Assembly (NCBI GenBank): GCA_020634935.1
Contig: JACKAT010000027.1
Location: forward strand, 6,971-70,970
Direction of reading: 5' to 3'
DNA from: Anaerolineales bacterium
Lineage (GTDB): Bacteria; Chloroflexota; Anaerolineae; 4572-78; J111
Length of the DNA stretch: 64,000 bases
Every line of letters starts with the position of its first letter. Within the stretch, counting starts at the first letter, position 1. The translations under genes and the position numbers were made by a program. Under the pieces are notes generated by a model. The model was given only the letters and a program-made list of their open reading frames with translations. It was not told the DNA's origin and searched no databases. Of the stretch, positions 42,259 through 51,287 are shown one piece after another.

Positions 42259-43533
42259 CTAATTGCCGACGATCAGACTCGAACGCGCATCGAGGCGTGG
42301 GCTTAAACCCCACATTGCCACAGCCCACACCAACCAGGCGCCGTATAAACGCGGATAAGCCAGCAGCGCCCACCACCCGACCGCCCAGCCGGTTGACTTA
42401 AACGGAATCGGCGCGATCATCAGCAGTAGGGCCGCGCCCAAGGCCAGCCAGCCTGCCCAATCAGCCGCCGTCTCAACGGGTCGGCGCAGTAGGTCGGTGA
42501 TCACCACGAACATCGAACCCAATAGCAGGACGAAATGATACTCCTCGGCCACCGGCAGCAGGACGATGGTCAGCGGCAGCAGGGCCGCAAACAGCCGGGC
42601 GGGGTCGCTGCGCCGGCCGATCCAGAGGGTGGCTCCGAGAGACACAATCCGGATTATCGACGGCAGCACACTAGCCACAACCGGCCACGGCCCGATCGGC
42701 GCGGGATTCCACTGCGGGTCGTAGCTAAACAGGTGGGTCAGCAGGCCGGTGGTGGTTTGATAGGCGGGTACGGCCAGTGCGCCCCGCCGGCTAAAGGCGC
42801 TAACGGCGGCCGGGTAAGCTAGCCAGGTGTCGAAGCCAAGCCAGGGCAGGCTAAACACCGCCACGAGGAGTATCGTACCGCCGCCCCACAACAGCGCCCG
42901 CCAGCGGCCGTGCAGTAGCGGGACCACCCACAAAAACAGTCCCGATGTTTTCAAAATAAAGGCCAGCCCCAGCAAGCCGCCAACCAGTCCATCGCGCCGA
43001 TAAACCAGCCCCAACAGCGCCAACGCCAGCAGCCCGCCCAACACCAGGTAAGTTTGGCCGACCGCCAAATTAGCCCCCACCGCCGGCAGCAGCGCGATTA
43101 GCCCCACCAGCAATATCCAGCCGCTAGCCTCCGGCGACTGTCCCAGACCCAGTCCCACGCCCACCAACACCCCACACGTGGCCAGCAGCGCCGCCAGACT
43201 GACTACCAGCCAGGCATCACGGGCCGCCTGCGGCGGGAGGCCGGCCAGCGGCAGCGCCAGCAGCGCCACGGTCGGTAGGTTGGGTGTAAATATTTCGTAC
43301 ACGGCCGGGCCGGTGTACGTTTGCACTTGCCCGGCAAACCAGTCGTCGTCATACACCGCCGGTCCAAAGTCACCGCCAATCAGCAGCCGGGCCGCGGTGT
43401 AATGACCGACAAAGCCGTGGGTCACTGCTCCCCAAGATGGCCCCAACTGCCAGGCCAGGATATACCCCCACACGGCCAGCCAGCCCAGCAGCAGCCCCGC
43501 TCGTCTTAAGAATTTGCTCAAAAGAGACCTCAC
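42259..43533 (-). CDS. GT87 (DUF2029)-like membrane glycosyltransferase
   Basis: About 424 residues, with 9-11 transmembrane segments and the luminal/extracytoplasmic segment AVYDDDWFAGQVQ ... FTPNLPTVALLALPL near the N-terminus. That arrangement is seen in DUF2029/GT87 polyprenyl-phosphate-mannose-type transferases. The frame is open to 43725, but the extra 64 codons are low-complexity (AAC/CCA repeats) and overlap the next gene's promoter. A start at GTG 43533, or TTG 43521 (GAGG six bases upstream), is therefore more likely. It is divergent from the pentapeptide-repeat gene. The sugar donor and acceptor are unknown. Confidence 0.72.
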   Translation of the reverse strand: MRSLLSKFLRRAGLLLGWLAVWGYILAWQLGPSWGAVTHGFVGHYTAARLLIGGDFGPAVYDDDWFAGQVQTYTGPAVYEIFTPNLPTVALLALPLAGLPPQAARDAWLVVSLAALLATCGVLVGVGLGLGQSPEASGWILLVGLIALLPAVGANLAVGQTYLVLGGLLALALLGLVYRRDGLVGGLLGLAFILKTSGLFLWVVPLLHGRWRALLWGGGTILLVAVFSLPWLGFDTWLAYPAAVSAFSRRGALAVPAYQTTTGLLTHLFSYDPQWNPAPIGPWPVVASVLPSIIRIVSLGATLWIGRRSDPARLFAALLPLTIVLLPVAEEYHFVLLLGSMFVVITDLLRRPVETAADWAGWLALGAALLLMIAPIPFKSTGWAVGWWALLAYPRLYGAWLVWAVAMWGLSPRLDARSSLIVGN

Positions 43534-43544
43534 AAACCAACCAA

Positions 43545-43585
43545 CAAACAAACTAACTAACCATCCAACAAACCATCCACCCAGT
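43545..43585. repeat. Low-complexity AAC/CCA repeat
   Basis: Imperfect CAAC/CAAA/TAAC/CATC tetranucleotide repeats lie upstream of the glycosyltransferase start. They contribute a spurious N-terminal extension to the open frame. Confidence 0.55.
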
Positions 43586-43607
43586 TTATTATAAACCCAA
43601 ATTCGAG

Positions 43608-43647
43608 TATAATATTTCCCAAGCGTATTGCCCACATCGAGGTGGGC
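43608..43647 (+). promoter_or_regulatory. Putative promoter and leader hairpin of the pentapeptide gene
   Basis: TATAAT (43608-43613) has only a poor -35. A hairpin GCCCAC/GTGGGC (43630-43647) followed by GATTTT lies early in the presumed leader and may attenuate transcription. Confidence 0.4.
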
Positions 43648-43717
43648 GATTTTACAAACACTGTTGTTTGCTACAGCCCGGCTCGTAGCTTCAACCTGTA
43701 CACTCAGGAAGAGAGCC

Positions 43718-44950
43718 ATGCCCAACTTAATAAAACGGTCCCCTTTACGCCAGGCGGCGGCCTTGCTGGTGCTCGCTGCCCTGCTGATCTGGGAAATCGG
43801 TTACACGATTCTGCCCAACGATATCACCCCTTGTATGTTTTCGAAAATCTATCTGGTTGTAGCCGCCGGTCGATCCGGCGACGGTCCTACATGTGGCGAG
43901 ACGGTCGAGACAGCCGCACCACCCGCGCCGGCTGTACCCCAACCGCCGCCGCTGCCGACCACGGTCTATCAAGCCGCCGGGCAAGCTCAGACCTGCCCAC
44001 CCACCTGCGCTGACCGACCGACGGTTGATCTACGCCGCCAAAATTTGGTCGGGGCCAGGTTCGATGCCGTCGATCTGGCCGGGGCCGATTTGAGCGGATT
44101 GGACCTGCGCGACGTCTCCTTTGTGGGCGCTTATTTGGCCGGGGTTAATTTGAGCGGGGCCGATCTGCGTTCGGCTAGCTTTGTCAAAGCCAACTTAACC
44201 GGGGCCGATCTGCGCCAGGCCAGTTTGGATGGGGTTACGCTTTATCAGGCCAATCTGACCGGAGCCAACCTGAGCGGCCAGGATTTGGCGGCCGTCAATC
44301 GCCGGCTGGCCCACAATTTGGAGGAACTGCGCCTGGACCAGGCCGATCTCAGCCAGACCCGGCTGACCAAGCTCAAACTGCGCGGCAGCAGCCTGGTGGG
44401 CGCTAACCTGCAAGGAGCCGATTTGCGCCAGACCGACCTGCGTGGGGTCGATCTGAGCCGGGCCGATTTACGAGAGGCGCTCATCGACTCAACCACGCGG
44501 CTGGCCGGAGCTAATCTCAGCGGGGCCAATCTGGCCGGGCTTAGTCTGGCCAACCAGGATTTACGCTCGACCCAACTAGCTGGCGCTATTCTCACCGGCA
44601 GCGATCTATCTTACGTCCAAACCGATGTTCGGACGAATTTGAGCGGTGTTGATTTACGTTTCACCCGGCTAACCGGCGTCCAACTATCGGGCGTCAACTT
44701 GAGCCGGGCCAATCTCAGCGATCTGGACTTGACCCAATTGGGCGGACTGGTCGATAGCGATCTCTCCCAAGCGCGGCTGCGCAATACCAATATGAGCGGG
44801 ATCACGCTCATCCATGCCAATCTGCAACAGGCCGACCTGACCGGCGCGGACCTACAAGCCGCTAATCTCGGCAACGCCGATCTACGGGGCGCCGACTTGA
44901 CCGGAGCCAATTTAACCGGGGCGCACCTCATCGGGGCTACGTTCGATTAG
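43718..44950 (+). CDS. Membrane-anchored pentapeptide-repeat protein
   Basis: A 410-residue protein with an N-terminal membrane helix (about 9-29) and a Pro-rich, Cys-containing linker (30-105). The long right-handed quadrilateral beta-helix is made of A(D/N)LxX pentapeptides (LSGADLRSASFVKANLTGAD and similar). The helix is predicted to face outside. Some pentapeptide proteins mimic DNA, but a secreted one more likely has a structural or adhesive role. The start is ATG 43718, with GGAAGAG upstream; the longer frame has no signal. Two extra Cys pairs in the linker (TCPPTC) may form disulfides. Confidence 0.85.
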   Translation: MPNLIKRSPLRQAAALLVLAALLIWEIGYTILPNDITPCMFSKIYLVVAAGRSGDGPTCGETVETAAPPAPAVPQPPPLPTTVYQAAGQAQTCPPTCADRPTVDLRRQNLVGARFDAVDLAGADLSGLDLRDVSFVGAYLAGVNLSGADLRSASFVKANLTGADLRQASLDGVTLYQANLTGANLSGQDLAAVNRRLAHNLEELRLDQADLSQTRLTKLKLRGSSLVGANLQGADLRQTDLRGVDLSRADLREALIDSTTRLAGANLSGANLAGLSLANQDLRSTQLAGAILTGSDLSYVQTDVRTNLSGVDLRFTRLTGVQLSGVNLSRANLSDLDLTQLGGLVDSDLSQARLRNTNMSGITLIHANLQQADLTGADLQAANLGNADLRGADLTGANLTGAHLIGATFD

Positions 44951-44953
44951 TTG

Positions 44954-45004
44954 AAAAGAAAAAATCCCTCTGAAGGCCGGTAACCAGCCTGACCAGAGGG
45001 ATTT
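44954..45004 (-). terminator. Intrinsic terminator of the bactofilin-like operon
   Basis: The stem AAATCCCTCTG/CAGAGGGATTT is followed on the minus strand by TTTTTTCTTTT. It lies between convergent genes. Confidence 0.75.
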
Positions 45005-45077
45005 GTAGAAGATTGGAGATCAGAGATTGGAGATTGAGCTTTTAATTTAATCTCAAACCCCATAAACTCCATGAACT

Positions 45078-46493
45078 CTAACTGACATCTTCAGGTTTAT
45101 CAGGCTCCGGCTCAGTCTCATCCGGTGCTTCATCCAAGGCAGCCTTCTTAGCCTTAGTCTCAGCCTCGGCTTTAGGTCCATACATTTCCTCAGCCTTAGC
45201 CTTAGCCGCAGCTACCTCATCGGCCTGCGATAGCGCCTCTCGAATTTTGGCCCGCAGTTCCTCCTCAGAGGCGGGTTTATCTTCCTCAGACACGACCGGT
45301 TCGGGGCCGGTCCAGCGAGTACGGGCGCCGGGGTAATAAGGGGTACCGGACGGCCCGCCGGAACGAGGGGCGCTTGGTTGGGCTTGCACCGGATAGGGCC
45401 GGGTTCCAAAGCGCGTCAGCAGGACCGCCCCTAAACCGGCCATGGCGATGAGCGCCCCAATCGCTTTACCGATAAACCCGATACAAGCGATAAGTCCGAT
45501 CACCGGCATGTTGGTCAGCAGCGTTAAGATCGACACCCCGACGACGCTGGACATGATCAGGCCGGGTTGAGGCCGACCGCCAGCCGCTAACAGCCGTTCC
45601 CCCAGAATGTGACCGATGACAATCCAGCCAAACAGGGTGGCAGTGCCCAAGGCAATGTAAGTCACCATCGGCACAATGGCCAGACAGATAGTAATCACCA
45701 GCAGGGCGGCCACCGGTATCAAAACAGCCGCTACGATCGAGGTGAGTAACCCCACCCCAAAACTCAGTGGCGCGGACGTGGTGAGCGTTTCACGCACATT
45801 GTACATTTGCTCTGGCATGAAGGCGGCCACCAACCAGGTGATAACGCCTAAGACCACCAAGAGGGCTATGGTCCAGAAGATATCGGCCAAAATCGCCCCT
45901 ATCCAGCTAAATATACCATCCCGATCGTGATTAAAGGGGGAATTAAATTCAGGCGAGGCCGGGGGGACGGGTGGTTTCGGCAACGTATCGGACGAGAAGC
46001 TATCCTCATCATCGTTGTCCGATCCGAAATCATTATGAAATTTGGTTAGCCCCTGAACATCACCGGAAACCGTGGCGCCTTCGGCTTTGTTGACCTGGCC
46101 GCCGATAAGTCCGATATCGCCATCCACCACCGCCGTATCCGATAGATTGACATTACCGCCAATGGCCGCTAAATCGCCGTTAATCTTGCCATCGATGTTG
46201 ACATTACCGCCAAATACAATCACGTCGCCGTCGATCTCAGTTCCTTTTTTGGCCGAAAAACTGCCGCCAAAAACGGCCAAATCGCCATCGAGTTCGCTAT
46301 CAACTTCAAGGGTGGCGCTGCCCCCCAGTACGGCTAAATTTCCATTATGAGTTTGTTCCGCGCCCAAAACATAGTTATCACCAAAAACCACTTGATCACC
46401 CTTTGAGTCGGGTTCCTGAGCCAGAGCGGGAGCGGCAAATACCAGCAGCAGGATCAAAGTTAAAGCTAGGGTTAATATTTTCCTATTCATCAT
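45078..46493 (-). CDS. Secreted polymer-forming (bactofilin-like) membrane protein
   Basis: 471 residues: signal peptide (cleavage near APALAQ), then a repetitive beta region (about 30-150) with GDLAVFGG, GDVIVFGGNVN and GDLAAIGGNVN repeats of the bactofilin/polymer-forming type. Three to four membrane helices follow (about 195-345), then a charged Ala/Glu/Lys-rich tail. The beta part would lie outside the membrane. It is the third gene of an operon: ECF sigma factor, anti-sigma, then this gene 16 bases on, so it is probably the sensor or an effector in a cell-envelope response. GGAG lies four to five bases before the first ATG. Confidence 0.8.
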   Translation of the reverse strand: MMNRKILTLALTLILLLVFAAPALAQEPDSKGDQVVFGDNYVLGAEQTHNGNLAVLGGSATLEVDSELDGDLAVFGGSFSAKKGTEIDGDVIVFGGNVNIDGKINGDLAAIGGNVNLSDTAVVDGDIGLIGGQVNKAEGATVSGDVQGLTKFHNDFGSDNDDEDSFSSDTLPKPPVPPASPEFNSPFNHDRDGIFSWIGAILADIFWTIALLVVLGVITWLVAAFMPEQMYNVRETLTTSAPLSFGVGLLTSIVAAVLIPVAALLVITICLAIVPMVTYIALGTATLFGWIVIGHILGERLLAAGGRPQPGLIMSSVVGVSILTLLTNMPVIGLIACIGFIGKAIGALIAMAGLGAVLLTRFGTRPYPVQAQPSAPRSGGPSGTPYYPGARTRWTGPEPVVSEEDKPASEEELRAKIREALSQADEVAAAKAKAEEMYGPKAEAETKAKKAALDEAPDETEPEPDKPEDVS

Positions 46494-46509
46494 TCTTCTC
46501 CATTACCCA

Positions 46510-47088
46510 TTAGAGGGTCAATTCGATTGAGTTGGCCGGGCGTCGAGACAGCAATTGTAGCACTCGCAGCCACAACCAGGTTGCGCAGACAGAGGTGATA
46601 ATCAATAACCAAATGAGCGGCTGACTCACTAAAAAGAGACCGGTTTTCCACAGCAGCAGACAAATATTGGCAAAAGTACGCAGGCTGGCGGCCGACTCAA
46701 AAATAATCGTCACCCCTTGATATAGCACGTTTGCATCCAAGGCCGAGTCGCCGGCGTTCATTAACAGCAGCCCGCCGGAAACGGCCCAAGCGCCCCAAAA
46801 AAGCAGCGTGCCGATGAGCAGCGCCCCCAAAGCAACCCAGATGTGCCAGGGCTTGTGCGATCGACGCCAGGCCAGTTGGGCTTCAACGTGTCGGACAAAA
46901 CCTTGACTGGGTGCCGCCATGTGGCCCGCCGCGTCGAGCAGCAGGGTGTGAACATGCTGCATCGATTCATAGGTTTGGCGGCAGGCTGAACAGCCGGTTA
47001 GATGGGCCTGTAGTTCGGCCACTTCATCGGGGTTGAGTTCGTTATCGAACCATTCAGAGATTTTTTCGGTGTATTGGTCGTTCATCAT
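46510..47088 (-). CDS. Zinc-finger anti-sigma factor
   Basis: 192 residues. The N-terminal ZAS/zf-HC2 domain has HLTGCSAC (HxxxCxxC) at about 30. Two or three membrane segments are predicted (about 90-115, 120-145, 155-180). Such proteins hold a cognate ECF sigma factor at the membrane until a signal arrives. It begins 16 bases after the sigma gene stops. The start is the ATG pair at 47088/47085; the longer frame overlaps the sigma gene and is unlikely. Confidence 0.87.
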   Translation of the reverse strand: MMNDQYTEKISEWFDNELNPDEVAELQAHLTGCSACRQTYESMQHVHTLLLDAAGHMAAPSQGFVRHVEAQLAWRRSHKPWHIWVALGALLIGTLLFWGAWAVSGGLLLMNAGDSALDANVLYQGVTIIFESAASLRTFANICLLLWKTGLFLVSQPLIWLLIITSVCATWLWLRVLQLLSRRPANSIELTL

Positions 47089-47104
47089 TGGACCGGTTCC
47101 CTTC

Positions 47105-47740
47105 TTATGGTGCTTCCGCGGCTTCGGCCAACATTTGCCTGGCTCTAAAGAGGCGGCTCTTGATGGCGCTGACGCTGGTGTCGAGCGTTTCAGCAATTTC
47201 ATCGTAAGACATCTCATACCAGTAACGCAGAACGGTGGCCGCGCGGTAATCTTCCGGCAGCGTCTCGAGCAGTTGGTGGACGGTGTCGTGGCGCTCGTGG
47301 GTTAGGGCGGCTTCCTCCGGCTGCGGTTTTCTATCGGCCACAGCCTGCCAGGGCGGCAGCTCATCCCACGAAACCATCTGATAGCGCTTTTTCCGCAAGC
47401 GGTCGATGCAGTAGTGTGAGGCAATCGACAGCAGCCAGGACGACAATTTGCGATCGGAATTGTAAGTTTTTAGCTTGGTATAAGCCCGCAAAAATGTTTC
47501 CTGAGCCGCGTCTTCGGCCTCGGTGGCATCGCCCAGCATGCGGTAGCACAGGTTGTAGACCGGCCGCTGGTAGGCATCGACAATGTTCATAAAAGCTGCA
47601 CTGTCGCCCTTCTGCGCCGCCATCGCCCAGACCTGTTCCTGCGCCTGCATTTCCGGCGTAACGTGTTGTTCGGCTGTCTGTTTTGTTGCCACAGAACTGT
47701 TCATAAAACTCTGTTGGCTAAAGGTTAATGTATTATTCAT
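47105..47740 (-). CDS. ECF-family RNA polymerase sigma factor
   Basis: 211 residues, with region 2 (YNLCYRMLGDATEAEDAAQE, near residue 70) and region 4 (LPEDYRAATVLRYWYEMSYD then SAIKSRLFRARQML). It directs RNA polymerase to a stress regulon, probably including its own operon. It is the first gene of the sigma/anti-sigma/bactofilin-like operon. The ATG at 47740 has no clear Shine-Dalgarno; Met13 (47704) is an alternative start. Confidence 0.93.
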   Translation of the reverse strand: MNNTLTFSQQSFMNSSVATKQTAEQHVTPEMQAQEQVWAMAAQKGDSAAFMNIVDAYQRPVYNLCYRMLGDATEAEDAAQETFLRAYTKLKTYNSDRKLSSWLLSIASHYCIDRLRKKRYQMVSWDELPPWQAVADRKPQPEEAALTHERHDTVHQLLETLPEDYRAATVLRYWYEMSYDEIAETLDTSVSAIKSRLFRARQMLAEAAEAP

Positions 47741-47787
47741 GATGCAGTTGGGAATTCCTTCTCTGCTGTCTGCATCATGCTTTACGG

Positions 47788-47817
47788 ATTATAGTTGTAA
47801 AAGTTGCAAAGTTGTAA
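47788..47817 (-). promoter_or_regulatory. Promoter of the ECF sigma operon
   Basis: On the minus strand, TTACAA, 18 bases, TATAAT. The upstream DNA contains GTTGTAAAA-GTTGCAAA-GTTGTAAAA direct repeats, possibly a regulator site or an autoregulatory ECF promoter. Confidence 0.5.
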
Positions 47818-47859
47818 AAGAGGGGGAAGTGTGAGGAAAATAAGAGGTGTAATTAATTA

Positions 47860-48195
47860 TTAAACGTATTCGATTCGGTTCCGCATCTCATCTGACTCGT
47901 AAAGAGTATGAAGTAATTCTAAAAACCTGACCCAATCACCAATGTTGTGACGATGTTGCTGCCCAAAAACAATACCAGTATGGGCAGTACCAGTTGCAGC
48001 AAGTTCAATGTAATCAACATCATGGGTACACAGAACATATCCCATTTCTGTAGCGCGACGCAAGTGATTCACATCACTGTCACCTAATACGCCTAGATCA
48101 CGAACAGTTACAGCGTCGATATGACGTCTCTTTAACTGAACAGAGATGGCAATAGGCACATTTTCGTCAAGGTAAAAGCGAATTTTGTCCGCCAA
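47860..48195 (-). CDS. DUF5615 PIN-like toxin
   Basis: A 111-residue Mut7-C/PIN-fold protein. The LDENVP motif (residues 8-13), GDSDVNHLRRA and CTHDVDYIEL segments supply the acidic residues of the nuclease-like site. It overlaps the DUF433 gene by 29 bases, a conserved toxin-antitoxin arrangement. It is predicted to cleave RNA, but this family is largely untested. Confidence 0.85.
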   Translation of the reverse strand: MADKIRFYLDENVPIAISVQLKRRHIDAVTVRDLGVLGDSDVNHLRRATEMGYVLCTHDVDYIELAATGTAHTGIVFGQQHRHNIGDWVRFLELLHTLYESDEMRNRIEYV

Positions 48196-48475
48196 CTCGC
48201 TTATCCTTTAAGGCTTCGGCCTTCTTGATTTGATCACGAATCGTCCGGTCAATATCTTCTTTGTGTTCATAATAGTAAGCCAGTGCGCCATATACTTGGG
48301 GCAACGTTAATCCATACCAATCAGCAATACCATCGGCATCCAGATTATGATAGTTCTTAGCCATAGCCACATCAGCCACGGTCACAGAAGTTCCTAAAAT
48401 GAAGGGGCGGCTTTTACGCACATTGGGGTTAACAGCGACGACTTCCATTATCTGAATATGATTCCGCGTATCCAT
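48167..48475 (-). CDS. DUF433 antitoxin
   Basis: 102 residues with the DUF433 helix-turn-helix-like pattern (RPFILGTSVTVADV ... GLTLPQVYGALAYYYEHKED). It is the first gene of the DUF433/DUF5615 module. AAAGGTG precedes the ATG. Confidence 0.87.
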   Translation of the reverse strand: MDTRNHIQIMEVVAVNPNVRKSRPFILGTSVTVADVAMAKNYHNLDADGIADWYGLTLPQVYGALAYYYEHKEDIDRTIRDQIKKAEALKDKRVGGQNSLLP

Positions 48476-48528
48476 TGTTCAGCACCTTTTTTTGTATGGC
48501 TATCCATATTTATACTGGCACAACAGCA

Positions 48529-49902
48529 TTAACCCGCCGCCAGCGAAATCATCAGCGGTTGATCATCGGGTACCAGCGGCTGTTGTCCCGGCAGGCTGCC
48601 GCGCAGGCTCCACGGACCGGTCCAGGTAATCTCCAAATCGACCAGCTCGCCGCGCCAATCTTTGTCGCTGTTATCCTCGAAAAAGACCAGTTTGTTGGTG
48701 CGAGTTCGACCTCGCCAGCGGCCGCGCTGCTTCTCTTCGACCAAGACTTCCAGCGTGCGGCCCAACAGCCCGGCGTTGATCTCGGCCACGATGCCTTCTT
48801 GCAGGTCGTTGACGGCGTCTAGTCGCCGCTTTTTCTCTTCGGGCGGCACATCATCGGTCATAATTTTGCCCGATACCGTCCCCGGCCGCGGTGAGTACAT
48901 GGCCACGTGAACCACATCCAGCTTTAGCTCGGCCAGGGTGTCGAGGGTGCGCTGGAACTGCGCTTCGGTTTCGCCGGGAAAGCCGACGATAATATCGGTG
49001 GCGATGGAGACCTCCGGCATGCGCTCGCGAACGCGGTGGATCAGGGCGTCGTATTGGGTCATGGTGTATTCGCGCTTCATCCGGTCGAGCACCAGGTCGT
49101 CACCGGCCTGGTTGGGTACTTCGATATGCTCGCACACTTTGGGCAGTTCGGTCACGGCGTCGAGCAAGCGGTCGTTCATGTAGTTGGGGTGGCTGGTCAG
49201 GAAGCGAATGCGGTGCAAGCCATCGATATCGTTGAGCACCCGCAGCAAATCGGGCAGGCGCGGGCCGTCGGGGACATCGTAGCCGTAGCGGTCGACAATC
49301 TGGCCGAGCAGGGTCACCTCGCGCACACCTTGCGCCACCAGGCTTTGCACCTCGGCCGCGATCTCACCCACCGGGCGGCTGCGTTCGACGCCGCGCCGGG
49401 CGGGAATAATGCAGTAGGTGCAAACATGGTTGCAGCCGTAGATAATCGGCACGTGGGCGGTCACCAGGTTGTTTTTTTCGTGCAGCGGCAGTACCAGACT
49501 CAAATCTTCATCCTGCAAGCGATAGCGGCGGGCTAGCTCCGCCTCCTCCGTTTGACGCGCCACCAAAAAATCGACCAGCGGGCCCGGTTCGCTGGGCGGC
49601 ATAAAGACATCGACATGGGGGAACGTCCGGCCCAGCTTTTTGCCGCCCTTCACGCCGACCATGCAACCCATCAAAGCCAGCACCTTAGACGGGTTGCTTT
49701 CTTTATGCGGCTTGAGCGACCACAAAAACCCTGTGGCTTTATCCTCGGCGCTTTGGCGCACGACGCAGGTGTTCAGCACGATAACATCGGCCTCGCGGTA
49801 GCTGTCGCTGTGGCGGTAGCCCATTTTTTCCAATTCGGAGGCCACTCGCTGCGAGTCGGCCATGTTCATCTGACAACCGGCAGTCCAGATGTAATATTTC
49901 AT
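48529..49902 (-). CDS. miaB: tRNA-2-methylthio-N6-isopentenyladenosine synthase (MiaB-type)
   Basis: A 457-residue methylthiotransferase. The N-terminal UPF0004 domain has three cluster cysteines (AGCQMN, NTCVV, GCMVG). The radical SAM core has CNHVCTYC (CxxxCxxC, near residue 157). The C-terminal TRAM-like part is at about 375-440. The family motif LLGQNVNSYG reads LLGQIVDRYG here, so a MiaB-like relative (e.g. MtaB-type specificity) cannot be excluded. GGAG lies six bases upstream of the ATG. Confidence 0.87.
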   Translation of the reverse strand: MKYYIWTAGCQMNMADSQRVASELEKMGYRHSDSYREADVIVLNTCVVRQSAEDKATGFLWSLKPHKESNPSKVLALMGCMVGVKGGKKLGRTFPHVDVFMPPSEPGPLVDFLVARQTEEAELARRYRLQDEDLSLVLPLHEKNNLVTAHVPIIYGCNHVCTYCIIPARRGVERSRPVGEIAAEVQSLVAQGVREVTLLGQIVDRYGYDVPDGPRLPDLLRVLNDIDGLHRIRFLTSHPNYMNDRLLDAVTELPKVCEHIEVPNQAGDDLVLDRMKREYTMTQYDALIHRVRERMPEVSIATDIIVGFPGETEAQFQRTLDTLAELKLDVVHVAMYSPRPGTVSGKIMTDDVPPEEKKRRLDAVNDLQEGIVAEINAGLLGRTLEVLVEEKQRGRWRGRTRTNKLVFFEDNSDKDWRGELVDLEITWTGPWSLRGSLPGQQPLVPDDQPLMISLAAG

Positions 49903-50015
49903 AGGGTTCTCCGGATCAATTGTTTGAGACGAATTCTAACACAAGGTCACAAGGTCGCAAGATTGTAATAAGGGAGGATATCTTTCAGACCAAAATTTCT
50001 CTCTAATCGTTAAGT

Positions 50016-50243
50016 TTAAGCTATTAGTGACTTGGCAGTCGGTGTAATCTCAAACACTAGTCTACCGTCCTCCTGATCAAGTACTTGACTGGCATTTAAG
50101 ATTTCTAGACCGGCTAATCTACCATCTGGACCATAGTTGGCAATCAACTCATCATTAAAAGGCCGTGCCTCGGCAGTTCCATCAGCTACAGGGTGAAACT
50201 CGATATACATGGCATCGACTTCGGCATCATAGTAAATTTTCAT
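50016..50243 (-). CDS. DUF2283 protein (putative antitoxin)
   Basis: 75 residues with the DUF2283 layout YYDAEVDAMYIEF ... NDELIANYGPDGRLAGLEIL. It lies six bases after the DUF4258 gene, with which it commonly forms a putative toxin-antitoxin pair. Confidence 0.87.
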   Translation of the reverse strand: MKIYYDAEVDAMYIEFHPVADGTAEARPFNDELIANYGPDGRLAGLEILNASQVLDQEDGRLVFEITPTAKSLIA

Positions 50244-50249
50244 TGAACT

Positions 50250-50516
50250 CTAATTCCCATAATAAACAAGAACGGTAACAATTACCACTTCGGTTGGTTC
50301 ATCGGCAAATATGACATGAACCGTCCTGAAAGCATAGACTGTATTATTTACCGGCGAGGGTTGGCCAAATGGGAAGTTTTTTCGCACTTCATTCTTGCCC
50401 CGCTTGGCGGTCTGCCATGCCGTCGTCTCAACTGCTTGAATGACTTCTGACTGGGTTGCACCCCGCAACTTCATTTGATCCAATGCATGTCGAGAAAAAC
50501 GAATAGGTTTTTGCAT
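50250..50516 (-). CDS. DUF4258 protein (putative RelE-like toxin)
   Basis: 88 residues with FSRHALDQMKLRG at the start, a basic centre and VHVIF/VVIVTVLVY strands, as in DUF4258. It starts three bases after the Bax1 stop codon, so it is cotranscribed with the methyltransferase-Bax1 genes, an unusual location for a toxin-antitoxin pair. Confidence 0.85.
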   Translation of the reverse strand: MQKPIRFSRHALDQMKLRGATQSEVIQAVETTAWQTAKRGKNEVRKNFPFGQPSPVNNTVYAFRTVHVIFADEPTEVVIVTVLVYYGN

Positions 50517-50519
50517 TGA

Positions 50520-51287
50520 CTATCGACTGCGCAACTTGGCCAACAGCCGCAGCATCTCAATATACAGCCAGATAAGCGTAACGATTAACCCAAAAGCGCC
50601 GTACCATTCCATGTACTTTGGCGCACCCCGTTGAGCAGCGTTCGTGATGAAATCGAAATCGAGCACCAGATTGAGCGCGGCGACGGTCACCACCAACAAA
50701 CTAAAGCCGATGCCGAACCAGCCATTACCGTGAATCAAGGGGATACTGATACCAAAGAAGCCCAGGATAAATGTCGCCAGATAGATCAAGAAAATGGCAC
50801 CTGTCGCCGCGACGATACCGAGCTTGAATTTTTCCGACGGTCGGATTAGACCGGAACTGTAGGCCATCAGCATACAGAACATCGTCCCAAAGGTCAAGCT
50901 GACCGCTTGAAGGACAATCCCCGGAAATTGGGCTTCAAATATAGCTGACAGGCCACCTAGGACTAACCCTTCCAGCAAAGCGTAGATCGGGGCAGTGATG
51001 CCGGCCCACGTCTTTTTGAAAATAGTGATGAAGGCAAACACCAACCCACCCAGACTGCCGCCGATAATCCAGGGATAGATCGCTGCCGTATTCTCCGCCA
51101 GTTGAGTGGGTTCCAACGTGCCGCCGATGCCGTCGAAAAATCGCATCCAAATCCACAGCGCTGAGACTAAAGCCAGCAGCAGCAACAGCAGCGTTTTATT
51201 GACCGTACCCTGAATGGTCATGGTCTCGGCGGTCGGCGCGAGGCCGGTAAAAACTTTTGAATTAAGGGTTGGGTTTCCTGTACGCAT
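50520..51287 (-). CDS. Bax1 inhibitor/YccA-like membrane protein
   Basis: 255 residues with seven predicted membrane helices and the family's N-terminal NPTLNSKVF motif (as in YccA/Bax1-I proteins). YccA interacts with FtsH in E. coli; ftsH lies about 1 kb upstream here. The ATG overlaps the stop of the methyltransferase gene (TAATG), implying translational coupling; the longer open frame upstream is not used. Confidence 0.87.
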   Translation of the reverse strand: MRTGNPTLNSKVFTGLAPTAETMTIQGTVNKTLLLLLLALVSALWIWMRFFDGIGGTLEPTQLAENTAAIYPWIIGGSLGGLVFAFITIFKKTWAGITAPIYALLEGLVLGGLSAIFEAQFPGIVLQAVSLTFGTMFCMLMAYSSGLIRPSEKFKLGIVAATGAIFLIYLATFILGFFGISIPLIHGNGWFGIGFSLLVVTVAALNLVLDFDFITNAAQRGAPKYMEWYGAFGLIVTLIWLYIEMLRLLAKLRSR

